A stretch of 64,000 bases of DNA from Vitellaria paradoxa (lineage: Eukaryota > Streptophyta > Magnoliopsida > Ericales > Sapotaceae): positions 8,655,223 to 8,719,222 of the forward strand of contig CM034241.1 of assembly GCA_019916065.1 (NCBI GenBank), written 5' to 3'. How positions within the stretch are numbered: position 1 is the first letter of the stretch; every line of letters starts with the position of its first letter. The position numbers and the translations under genes were made by a program. Below, in pieces: positions 1 to 12,700 of the stretch. The notes under the pieces are model-generated. The model was not told the origin of the DNA. It searched no databases and saw nothing but the letters and a program-made list of their open reading frames with translations.

Positions 1-610
1 AAAAAAACAACATCGCGTCTGGGAACTTGGAAAAGCTTGGATATATAAGTGTGCTGCACATATATATATATATATATATATATATCTAAAGTAACTTTAA
101 CCGTTAAAGCGTCCCAGACCTCCTCTTTTTTTTTTTTTTTTTTTTTAATACTAATAACACCTTGCCGCCATGGAAAGGTTTTGGGTCAAACCGAAGTTGA
201 CTAGCAAGCCAAAAAAAAAAAATTGTCTTGTCGCCAGAGAGAAGATTTTGTGATATATGAAAATTTGTGTCCCATCGAAGCATTAATAGATTACGAGACA
301 AATATCAAATTTTGTATCCATTAGTTTTTTCCGATGCCCAACAGAGGAACTAAAAAATAAAAAATGTTTATCAGGAAAAATTAAAACAAGTCGAAGCACG
401 ACCCGTTTGATTCCCACTTTCGCAAATCAAAATCCAAAATTATGTGCATATATATGCGCATGAACAGATCCAAATATATATCAATGGCATAAAAGAAGAT
501 CAAATAATTAAAAATTTTAGAATTTTGAGAACTAAAAATTAATTCTCAAAATTTAAACCCTAGCCATTAAATCTTAATCCATAAAAAAATTTCTCAATGA
601 TTCAACATGA
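1..610. other. AT-rich non-coding flank
   Basis: No gene is supported here. The stretch holds a (TA)n microsatellite at about 61-86, a long poly-T run at about 124-146 and A-rich DNA up to the primer-binding site of the LTR that follows. The short open frames are low-complexity translations. Confidence 0.6.
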
Positions 611-1038
611 GTAGGCTCTGATGCCACTTGTTGATAATTTAATTCATATCGAATCATCAAGAAAATAAATTAATGCAGAAGCGTACCTGAATCCATTGAT
701 GTAATTTTGTGGTTCTTGATCTTCCAAGTCTATACGTAGGTTTCTTTTCCTTATTCTCTCTGACGATGGGATCTCAGATTGATTAGAAAACTCTTACGTA
801 TGACCTGGGGACCATAACCTATTTATAATAACTGTAGAAACCCTACTTCTATTCAGCCCATCATAAAATAGAAATATGGGCTTAGGTATCTACACATTAA
901 AGGCCCATACAAAATTTAGATGTTATAAAGTTCAAAACCTTAAAACCTTAACAGACCACTTTAAATGGGCTTAACCTTTATGATAGCTCATAACACACAA
1001 ATAACATGTTTGACCCACAATTGATTATTTTTCCAACA
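611..1038 (-). mobile_element. LTR with tRNA-Met-type primer-binding site (partial retrotransposon)
   Basis: Read on the minus strand, a 410-bp segment starts TGTTGGAAAA at 1038 and ends TCAACA at 629. It is followed two bases later by TGGCATCAGAGCCTAC (626-611), a close match to the initiator-Met tRNA primer-binding site of plant copia and TRIM elements. The TG...CA ends, the TGTTGG/CAACA terminal inverted repeat and the adjacent primer site together identify a 5' LTR. No gag-pol coding sequence or second LTR is seen below position 611, so the element is truncated or a miniature (TRIM) remnant. Confidence 0.7.
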
Positions 1039-1667
1039 TGTTTTGCCATTATTTGCTTGCGTATTACATAAAGTAATTCGTTACCCTGCACAATAAAATG
1101 TTAAAGTACGATCTACATGTGCCCTATATATTCTGATGTGAGAGATGCACTAGAATTGCAAGAATAGAGACTATACTTTCTTGATGGATAGCATGAGGTC
1201 TATAAAATGGCAATGAAGTACTAAGTCACTAATACAGACTAAAGATTTTTTCGTGAAAGATCCATTAGAATTGCAAATGTAGAGAATTCTTTTTGTCAAA
1301 CAATATAACGGCTTTACAAAGCAGTATATAAAATGGCAAACGAAGTACATCGTTGGTGCAGATCTTTTGTATTTAATGTAAAAATATTCGCTGGAATGGA
1401 AAACTTATAGCATACTTTTAATCGAGAGAAAAAAAAAAAATCGTTTAGAGCGTCTCAAAACCTATGCGAGAGCATATATATATATATATATATATATATT
1501 AACCATTTAACAATTAATTGACGATTTGTTTTTTAGGTTAGTATATATTCTTATGGATCTCTCTCCTTATATAGTTCCGTATTTTCTTTTATCTTACCAT
1601 TTTTTTTTGTATATTCCTAAAATTAATATATCCAAAAATTGTAAAATGGTTGATACGAAAATTTCTA

Positions 1668-1699
<32 letters not shown>

Positions 1700-2159
1700 C
1701 AATACAAGAAAAAGAGACCAAGCCTATGGAGCATGAGGTTACATGCAGATCAACACTTATAGTCGGAGACATATAGGGACAAAGTAGGTAGGCTATCTCA
1801 CTCGTTTCTAAATTTTATTAAATATAAGTATAATTTTAACCTAATTTTATGCATTTGACTCATTTTAATTTTTGTCTCAACTTGTACAAAAATTTTGTAA
1901 TTGACAAAAAAGAGTCAAAACATAAACTCACAAAAAGTAAATCACACGTTATTCAAAATTTTTATCTCACTTATCAAAAATTTTAACTTCGCCACTGTCA
2001 ACACTCCCCAAACCACCAACCATAATACGAGCAATGTATGAACAATTTGTACTCGCGATGACTAGTATTTGACCATGCAATTCAAAACAAATTCAAAATG
2101 GTCCAAATTAATTAACAAAATAGAAAATCTATTAAGAGAGAGAAATTGGTTGGACACAA
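1039..2159. other. Non-coding, AT-rich; microsatellites
   Basis: No coding sequence is recognised. Simple repeats are (TA)n at about 1475-1499 and (AAT)n at about 1669-1695. The right part is distal promoter of the carbonic anhydrase gene. Confidence 0.5.
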
Positions 2160-2163
2160 TCAG

Positions 2164-2175
2164 CATATATAAATA
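2164..2175 (+). promoter_or_regulatory. Candidate TATA box of the carbonic anhydrase gene
   Basis: CATATATAAATA lies about 265 bp upstream of the carbonic anhydrase ATG. It is the best TATA-like motif between 2100 and 2440 and would imply a 5' UTR of roughly 240 nt. Other AT-rich stretches make the assignment tentative. Confidence 0.4.
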
Positions 2176-2439
2176 TAGATGCAACACCGACACCTAAACA
2201 AAGTTTGAGGTTGTCCCAAAATTTCTGAAAAACCATTGCTAAGTTTGGCAGAGGCCCCCTCTAAAATTAGCAGAAGACAGACCACCTTAATTTTCAGCCA
2301 CATCCTAAGACAAACAGTTGAATTCCAAACCAGAAACTTCGTCCACAAAGCCTATATACTTTTCCCAACTTGGTTTTTGTGTGAGAAGACAAGACAAAGT
2401 GAGAAAAGCTAAAAGACACAATCAGAATTTCCCCCTGCA

Positions 2440-2529
2440 ATGGCCACCCGAATCCCATTTTTCGTTTTATCAATCGCATTGTTGGTTATCCACGCCCATG
2501 CACATGCCTCCATAGAGGGTATGACTATG

Positions 2530-2573
<44 letters not shown>

Positions 2574-5500
2574 GCACGCAAATGAGATACAAAGAAGTTA
2601 CATTTTTTGGCGATCGCATCATTTTGGTTTTCTGGTACAAATGCACAGTAGTGTTTTCCCATGCAAATATAACAATCATTTTACTTTGTTATTCCTTTAG
2701 GGCCCGTTTCGGTAAATCAAAAGTGAGAAGATGTTATAAACTTTTACAAATTTTTGACAATTTTCATTTATGGTGTGTTTATTTTTAAACCTTAAATGTT
2801 ATAAAATTTTGTTAATTTTTATTAACTTTTTAATAACTTTTTTAGCCATAACTATCGGAATGAATCATTCAGTTCTGTTTCAACAGTTCTACAGTAAGTT
2901 ATTTTTTAACTTTTTAAATATCAAAAAATAATTGACGCATTATACTTTTTTCAAATGCCGTTTTAACTAGACTCTATCCTTAGAAATCTCTAACTGGTAC
3001 CAAAGGTTCTAACTTTGAAAAATATAATCAAGTAAAAAGGTTAAAAAAAATATAAATAAATAAAACTGAATATTAACATTTTTACTTTGATGGAAGTAAT
3101 TAATAATATATTATATATATTTTTCGGTTAAATTTTTTCTCCAGAGCTGGAAGTAACTCCTGGGTTCAGCTATTCGGGCGGCAGCAGCCCTGACAAATGG
3201 GGAAGCTTGTGCGCTGAATACGCGCAGTGCTCGAAAGGAAAATCTCAATCTCCTATAGACATCGTGACCAAAAATGCTGCTCCTAAAAAAGAATTGTCAG
3301 CCCTAAACAGAGAGTATGGCAAGGGAAAGGCTTATTTGATCAATAATGGCTACAATATTCAGGTACCTAATTATGTTTGCTGTTGGCCTTCCATCTAATT
3401 TCTAGTAATAATCTTGCTATATAGTTAAATTAATTCCTTTTATATTATTGTTTCATTTATTTTAATATAAATCATTTTTTGGAAGCAAATTTACTTATTT
3501 TTTTAAAATTATTTTTCTGAAATATGAGTAAAAGTATTTTTTTAAAAAATATTTTATATTACAACAAATAGAATCTAATTTTTTTTATTTTATTTTTAAT
3601 TGTAATGTAGAGCTTCACTCACAACATTATAAAATCCATGTTTAACTAGTTAGAATGATTATTTGGACATCTGTCATGATCAAGGACAGATCTAAAATTT
3701 GAAATTCACTTGCACTAACCAATAGATTTAAAAATAAAGTGCATTGGGTTGTAAAAGTTTAGACTAAATAAAGAGTTTCAAAGTAAAATGGATATGATTA
3801 CAAAAATTTAAGACAAGTTAATTAAGTTTGAAAAAATGCATTTTTTGAATTAAAAAATTTTTTTTGAAGATAAGGCTACTCAGATTACAGGCCGGACAGT
3901 CTTCAACTTGCGTCCACCCCTCTATCATGACATATATTCTTCTAAAATTAGGTCATTTTGGTACAAAAGGAATGAAATAATAATAAGGGCATAGATAGAA
4001 GAGGAATGAAAACAGAATATAGGAATGAAATCTATGCTTACAACATGGATTTTGTGGAGGGAAAGAAAAAGTGAAAAAAAAAATAGTAGAAATATAAAAT
4101 GAAGTCAAGAAATCAAATTTATTTCTTTTTTTTTTTTTTGGAGAGTTAGAAAAATAAAATTACAATAATTAAATATTTATCAACAAAATTTAATTTTTAC
4201 TTGATTAAGTATACAAAAAAATATACAAATTATAAATTTTTTTTTTCTTTTTCCTCCACAAATCAATGTTCCAAACATAGTATTAATTGATTACTAACAT
4301 GAAAATAATGAGAATGGAATAGATATTTCAATTCTCATTTTTTTATATTATTTTATTTTATTTTTCAATAGAAAGGAAGGCGACACTTCCCACGTTTTAC
4401 TTAATAACCTTCACTTATGACACGGAAAAAACCTTAGTTACAAAACAGGATTGAAACTAAATTAATTGTTATAATCTCATTACGAGAAAATTAGATAATA
4501 TTATAATCGAAACCATCACATTTAGAGTAAATACCCAGCCTTTGATCCTTTGTCAAATGATATTGAACCGCTTTCCTAGATTGATAACCCGGTCATTATT
4601 TCCTCTTACAGCAAGCTTACCTCTTCCACCCTAAATGATGTTTGCATCTGTCACAGTATTGATCCTCACATACTGCTAGTTTCTTCCTTAACCAACCCTA
4701 ACAACCATCCTTTCACTGAAGAAGTAAGCTTAGTGCTTATTCTTCTCTCGTGTAGCAGCCACTTCCCTTTGATCTCTGTCCATCAAAGGCTTTAATTTAT
4801 CAACGATGCCTTCTATAATACAGCCTCATTTGTTCTCATAAAAACCCATTTGATTGCTAGTAAATACATCTGAAAATGAAGAGGATTCAATTATTGGCCC
4901 CCAAGTGATGATTCTATTGTCAATATGATTTCTTCTCTTTGTTATAGAGACAAGGTAGGCAGCAGCTTGAAGGTTTAAAATGATAGTTCTATCAACAACT
5001 TCTTATTTCTTGTTCTATTATTTAAGCTTATGGCAGCAGCATTTCCTTCCATGACTACAGTTGTTTCTTTCTCCCATGATGTCACAAAATCTGCTGGTGG
5101 TAACATCCTCAAAGTTTCGAATACTATCCATACAACCGCTGGGAATAGTGATTCGGATCCTCAAAAGTTTAGCAGTATTGACTTTGATTTTAAAGTTATA
5201 TCTTGTAGTGATTCCTCTCAAATGATGCCATCTTGGAAAATGGCAGAAAAAATCAAAATGAAGCCCCTTCCTTATTAAGCTTTCTTAGTGTCAGTAGATC
5301 CTTCACCACCTCCAACTCTTTCAAAGAATCCTCTTTAGCTGATCAAAATAAGATAATGAAATAGACGTGTAAGAATAACTATTTCATTGTCTGCATGCGC
5401 CGAAATAGGGGTTCGTGGTTTTTTTTTTTTTTTTGCTGACTGACAAATGTTCTTCTTTGTAGCTGAAATTAACAAATGGCGGAACGTTGAATATGCCTGG

Positions 5501-6680
5501 TGGACATTCTGAAAACTACACCTTGGAGGAATTGCGCTGGCATACTCCCTCTGAGCACACAATTGATGGTTCATCGTATGATCTCTCTCTCTCTCTCTCT
5601 CTTTCTCTCCAAACCACCCATCTTTCTAGTGGGTTTTTTTTCTCAAAATAACAAACTAATTTACTATAAAACTGGCTACAATATTTTGGTGCAAAATTAG
5701 TAAACAAAGTCAATTATAATTATGTAACATTACCAGTTAACTTACTTATCAAAATATACATATATATATATATATATATCATTACCCAGGTTAAAACCAC
5801 AATAACGAGAAAAGATAGCGTAATATCTTTTATTATAAAAAAAAAATTAAAACTATAAAAGAACCAAGCTCTTCATTAATATATTCATATTTAACTGGCA
5901 AACACTTGAGGGGGAATGGTCCCCTGGCCTCGAATTTTCGGATAGAAAACACCGTGGGCATAAATACCCTCTTTTAACTTTTATTTTGACGGATTAAATA
6001 TCTTTTAAAAAATCGGAGAAAGACATGGCCATTTTTTTAAGAAATTCTCAACGAAGAATACACACTATTCTTTTTTTTTTTTTTCTATCAAATCGATCAT
6101 AACAACTACTTATGTTCCGCCCAACTTATTTATTTAATAAACGAGTCTAATTTAAATCAAAAATTAATATTTATATATACATCTAAAAAATATTAATTAA
6201 ATATTTTATATATTTATATAGTGTTTTTATTCTAAAATTTAAATTAAAATTTTATTAAATTTTTAGTTGAACAATTTCTATAATAATAATTACTTTCACA
6301 TTGCTATGTCTCACAATAATATTTTAATTATATATATATAAGTTAGTAATTGCACACATGTAATATTTTTATATTAATAATTACATTTAATATATATATA
6401 TATATATATATAACTTATAAATTACAAGTTAGGACAATTTCTTATTATCTAACAAAATTAACTTGTTGATTAGGATGAAATATTTTTCTTGTAACATAAT
6501 GAAGAATTATTCACAAGTAGCCCAGGCTGATAATTTTGATAATTACAGATTTGATGCAGAGCTTCATCAAATACACAAGAATAGCCAAGGCGACTACGTG
6601 ATCGTAGCCATTCTATATAAAATTGGGGACGATGATAATCTTATTGTCAAGGTACGTCAGTAGAGACTGTTGTTACATAC

Positions 6681-6712
<32 letters not shown>

Positions 6713-9700
6713 CAGTGATAAAATTCGTGCAAGAATTTGTCATATTATATATTTATTTTAATTTTTAATTAAATTGTATGTTAATAATCACTAAAAAATA
6801 ATTTTTATTAAATTATATTAAAAAAATAATTAAATTAATAAATAATGATTTAATTTATTAATAAATTACATGTATAATTAATTTATTTTTATTAATTAAA
6901 ATATCACATGATGAATAAATTATTATTATCACTTCACTATATTTATCAAAAATATAAATGACTAGAAATATTATGATAAAATAAAAAATTTAAAAATTGA
7001 TTTATTGAATTATTTTATTTTCCTTTTTATTAGTAAAATTTACTAATTTTAATTTTATCTGATCTCAATTATCAAATTAGAATGAAATAAGATGATGATA
7101 ATATTTGAATTGAGTTATAATTCTAAATTTATATAATAAAATAATTTAATTATTATTAAAATAAATATATAAAAATCATAAATTTATTTATAACTTGCCA
7201 TCAAATAATAATTTATCTTTTATTTTATTCGATAAAATTATGTTTATATTATGATAAATATTATGATCAATTATAATAAGAATAAATGATAAACTAAATA
7301 CAAATTTATAATAGATTTAAATAGATTTGGATTAGAAATATATACATTTAATGTTATAAAATTATGAATATAAATTTATATTTTTAAATTTATAAACCTA
7401 TATTTAACAAAATATATTTTAAAATAATCATTATAGCTATTTAAAATGTATAAGTAAAATTTAAAATAAATTTATAAAATTATATTTAGTGAAATTATAT
7501 TTTAATAAGGTCATAAAATTATCACTTAGTATTAATAATTAAAAATTAACATAATAATTAATATAGATTATGAAAGGGGCAAGAATAAAAATTTTAAATA
7601 GATAAAAATTTTAATTTATGTAAAATTCACTATGCTTTTGTCAAATAAAATTAGATTAACTATAGTACCTAATTAAATAGAGCTCTGTTAGATAATTATA
7701 AAGTAAGATAGAATTTAATGAAGTATAAATATTTAGTACACAAAAACTTAAAAATTCTACGAACAATAAAAAATTTAAAAAAATCTAAAAATTACATTAA
7801 AAATCACATTAAATAAGAATAAAACAAATTTTAAAAATTACATTTTATATATTGAACGAACAAATTAAAAAATAAGTGAAATAAAAGATTTTTCTTATAG
7901 TACAACACATAAAAATTAAAATTTTACTAATAATAAAAATATAATATAGATTTAATTAACAATAAATTAAAAATTAAAAAAATAAAAAATTAGATTTTAT
8001 ATATTTGAATGGACGAATTAAAAAATAAGCTAAAAAATACATAAAAAATTAGTGTAAAGGAATATCATCTAATAAAAATAAATATAGTAATAAATCTGAG
8101 GATAATATCAAATAAATTGAAAAATAATCATGTAAACAGATTTCCCCTGAAATTTAATGCACAAAAAGTTTAAATTTTAACAATAGTAAAAAAAAATATA
8201 TAATAAAATATAGAAAATTTTGTCAACAATCACATTAAAAATGTAATAAAAAATCATACTTTGTATTTTTAAATGAATAAGTTAAAAAATATAGTAAAGA
8301 ATAGACTTTCCCTATGATACACAAAAAAAAAATTAAAATAAAATTTAAATAAATATAATAAAATTTAAAAATTAATATTAATAATCACTCTAAATAATAG
8401 AATAAAATTTAAAAAACTTGAACCTTTTATATTATAACAACCACATTAAAAGATAAAATAAAATAAAAAAAAGCCAAACTTTATATATTTTAATGAACCA
8501 ATTAGAAAATAAGTTAAAAATAAATGCATAAACAAAAAATAATTTCGATATAAAGGAACATCATCTAATAAAAATAAATATAACAGGCACATCATGATTC
8601 TTAATGATTCAAAAGAAATTAACAAACAATCACTCCCAATCATGTTAAGCCATCATAATAAAATTTTAGCATGTTTTTCTATGTATGAATGCTATTTATA
8701 CTTTTTTTTTTTAACTTGTTATGTATACTAGAATTTCATGTGAATTTACACTCTATTTTAGATAGGAGTATATTACCTAATCCAATAAGTATGTATTATA
8801 ATAATTCTTTTTAGATTATACAATTATAATTTAAAATAACTATAATTATAAATTGATGTTAATAAATTAAAATTTTTATTTAACAGGCTAATTATTTTTT
8901 TTTGCATTATTTTGTTTAATAATAATAATATTTATTATTAAATATAATTATTTTTTTTACATTATTTTATTTAATGATATTTATTATTAAAACCTTTATT
9001 TAACAGGGTAAATGTTTTTTGACATTTTTTAATAACAATAATCATTATGTATTAAATAATAATTTATTTAAATATAAAAAATAAAAAATAAGAATATGTT
9101 TTAAAATGAAAACAAAAATAAAAAATAAAAATTTATATGATAAATAGTAGTGCAGATTAAATAAAAATATTAAGTGATATATGTGAATATTCTAACTTAA
9201 ATAAAATTAAAAATTGTGAATAACTAGTAATTATGTAAAATATTATTTTTTTTGCGATAATTAAAATAAATATAATTAAATGCTACGTATTACAATTATA
9301 CATGTGTCATAACTGTAACGCAAGTTAGGTCTTCCGTGATGTAAGATAGTTATAATTAATCGTCACGTGTCACAATCATAGCACAACTTAAGTCTTACGC
9401 GGCACAGCGACATTACGAGACTCTACTTTTATATATATATATATATAAGCGCATGCATGGATGGGTTGTGTGGCTATTATTTAAAATTTCAAAGATTAAT
9501 AATGTGCCAGAAGATTTTATTTAAACAAAAAAGTCACCAAAAAAATATAGTGATAATATTGTAATTATAAAATATTTTAATAAGTTGATTTATTATTTTA
9601 CAGTAATAGTCTGATAATTCTTTCACATTATTTAAACTTTTGACAATTTTTTATTGAGTCTATTGTATTACTCTTGTGATGTGTTTGGAAGGAAGATTTT

Positions 9701-12700
9701 GTGAGAAAAAAGAAAATAAAATGAAAAAAATGTAAGAAAAAAAATTAAGAAAACATAAAATCAAAAACACGTATTCTTATTTGAATAGATTTAAAAATAT
9801 AATTAATTAAATAAAAAAATATTACTTTTAAATTTAATTATTTTTAATTTTTCAACTTCCATCTCCTTTTTCTCTGTTTTCCATCACAATCCAAGTAAGA
9901 AAAGAAATTTTAAATCTTTATTCTCTTTTTTTTTTTTTTGACAAATTTTTAGTTCAAACATAGCATTGGTAAGGGGGGAAAATGATAGAAAAGTTGATGG
10001 AAAAGAATAAAAAAAATATATAAGATTCTAAATGCATGATTAATTATTTGAATAAATTAAAAAATATAAAAAATAAAATATATTTATCATAAATTTATTT
10101 TTTGACTTCAACAATTTTTAATTTTTAAAATTTCATACATTTTTCATTCTATTTTCATCACAAACCAAATATAAGAAATGATTTTAAATATTTATTTTAT
10201 TTTTTTAATAAATTTTTGATCCAAACACAACTTTAGAATACTATCACATCAAAGTGCTTATAATAATTATATAAGGTAGAGTTTGAGAATAAAAAAGTTA
10301 ATTTTTTAATAATTAGTTATTAAAAAGTTAGTTTTTTTCTTTTTTTTTATGTGTTTGAAAAGAATAAAAAGCTAACTTAGTAATTAGCTTTGTAATTTTT
10401 TTATTAATTTAACATTTTTGCTCTTTATAATTTTTTTAAAATTTAATCATTTTAGAAAAAACTAAAAACTTAAGGTGTCATTTGGTTTATTTTTTTATTT
10501 TTTATTTTCTGTATTCTGTTTTTGTTTTTTATTTTCTATTTAGAACACATTTTTTATTTTATATTTTTGAAAATAAAGAAGACAGCTTAAAATTCATTTG
10601 GTTACTTGTATTTTCAAATTTTATTTTAGAAAATAAAAAATAGATTTACATAGGAAATGAAAATGGCAAAAAAATGTTTTGAGAGTTTTTAACACAAAAT
10701 AAGAAAAATCTCAAAATAAAGAAAATATATAGAGTATTTTCTACTTTCTCGTTTTGAGATTTTTAACACATAAAAATAAAATAAAAATAAAAAATAAACT
10801 AAATGCACCTAAGTATTGAAAATTCAGCTTTTAACTACACTTTCTAAGCACACAACTAAAAGTGATGTTACTATGCTATTCTGGTTAAAATTTTTGATAA
10901 ATGTCATTTATTTCTATGGTACGTAGCATTTTTTGGATTTGTTGATGAAATTTTATGATTGCAGTTCCAAAGGAAATTAGCTGAACTCGGTGGGCACGAT
11001 TGTCCAAATGATCAGAAAGCTCAAATCGAGATTGAAAACTTTGATGCCAACAAGTTGAGGAGAAAAGCCTCCAAGTACTACACATACACTGGCTCCTTGA
11101 CCACTCCTCCATGCAAGGAGGGTGTCGTCTTTATCATCCCTGAAAAGGTGCTACTCCTTCATTTCATCAACCTATATATATATATACACATAAATGATGT
11201 GTGCATAGGTCCATGTAGTAAGGCTTCGTTTGGTTACAGAATTAATTTTAATTTTTTTTTTTTTGTAGTTTTATTTCATTTTATATGATTTTTTTCACCA
11301 AAATTTATTTTTTTTTTCAAAAGTTATATTTTTAAGCGTGTTAATTGCATTCGTAAAAAATAAAAATAAAAAATTTATGTTAATTTGGGTAAAAGCTAAA
11401 AAATATAAAAAAATAACTTTTTCCTTATTTTTTATCCAATCATATAACTTTTACTAAATAGATGTGAATTTATCGATTTTTTTTTATTTTCTACTAATGC
11501 GGTTAATATGCTTAAAACTTACAACTTTTGAAAAAAAATTAAATTTTGATGAAAAAATTTATAAACCGAAAAAAAGTTATTACAAAATTAAAACCAAGTT
11601 TTGTAAGTAAACAAAGCCCAATGAGTTATTAAAAATATTTATGTAGATAGTAACTAATTAAAAGGTATTTAAAAAAGTAAAAAGAAATGTAAAATTAATG
11701 GTTAGTAGTTAAAGAGTATTTAAAAAAATAAAAATATATAAAAAGGAAATTACTTAATAATGTTGTAAGTACTAAAACTCTCTTAATAATACCATTCGAG
11801 ATACTATGGTTCCGTTTGGAGTTAAACAAAATAAAATAAAATCTTATAAATCTCTACAAACACGAATTATGAAACAGTAAAATTTAAATTCTTCATTTAC
11901 TGTACGAATTACGAGATATTTACTTTTACAATTTTATTTTATTTTATATACTTTTATACAACTCCAAAAACACCCTATAGAGAGGAAAAGAAAAAAAAGG
12001 CTTCACCAAATGTAAAGTTTCACCAAATATCCCTCCTTCTCTGTTATTATTATAATATAAATATGTATAAGGATGCATGGTTATGCGCTTTTCAATTAGG
12101 TTATATTTGAATTTACATGAATTATCTGAATTATTTCGATTTCTTAATAAAACTCGAATTATACGAATAGAGAATAAGTGATCGGACCGAATTAATCAAA
12201 AATATTTCGATTCGATTCGATTCCAGTTAGAACTGAATTAAATGAAATCATATTATATATATATACACACATACATATCTAATGTCTAATTTATTTTTTA
12301 TAAATTTATTATATTATATTAATCAAAATTATATTTATATATATGTGTGTGAATATTTATTTTAATTTTATTTTGGTTCAAATTTATTGCCACTTTTACA
12401 TAAATTTATATATACACACACACATATATATATATATATATATCTAATTCATTTTCAATTCTTTCAGTTCGGTAAGTACGTACAGAAATTAAAAGCTGAG
12501 CTAACCGAACTGAAGAACCGGTACTTCGGTTCGGTTGCACTTGCACACCCTTACGTGTATACATAGAGATATATATGTATATATATATAGATATCCGATT
12601 TGATAATGGCCGGCTTGTGAAAATGCAGGTGAGAACAATATCTAAACGACAAATAGAGATTCTCAAGGCTCCATTGCTGTCGTCATGCAAGTCCAACAAC

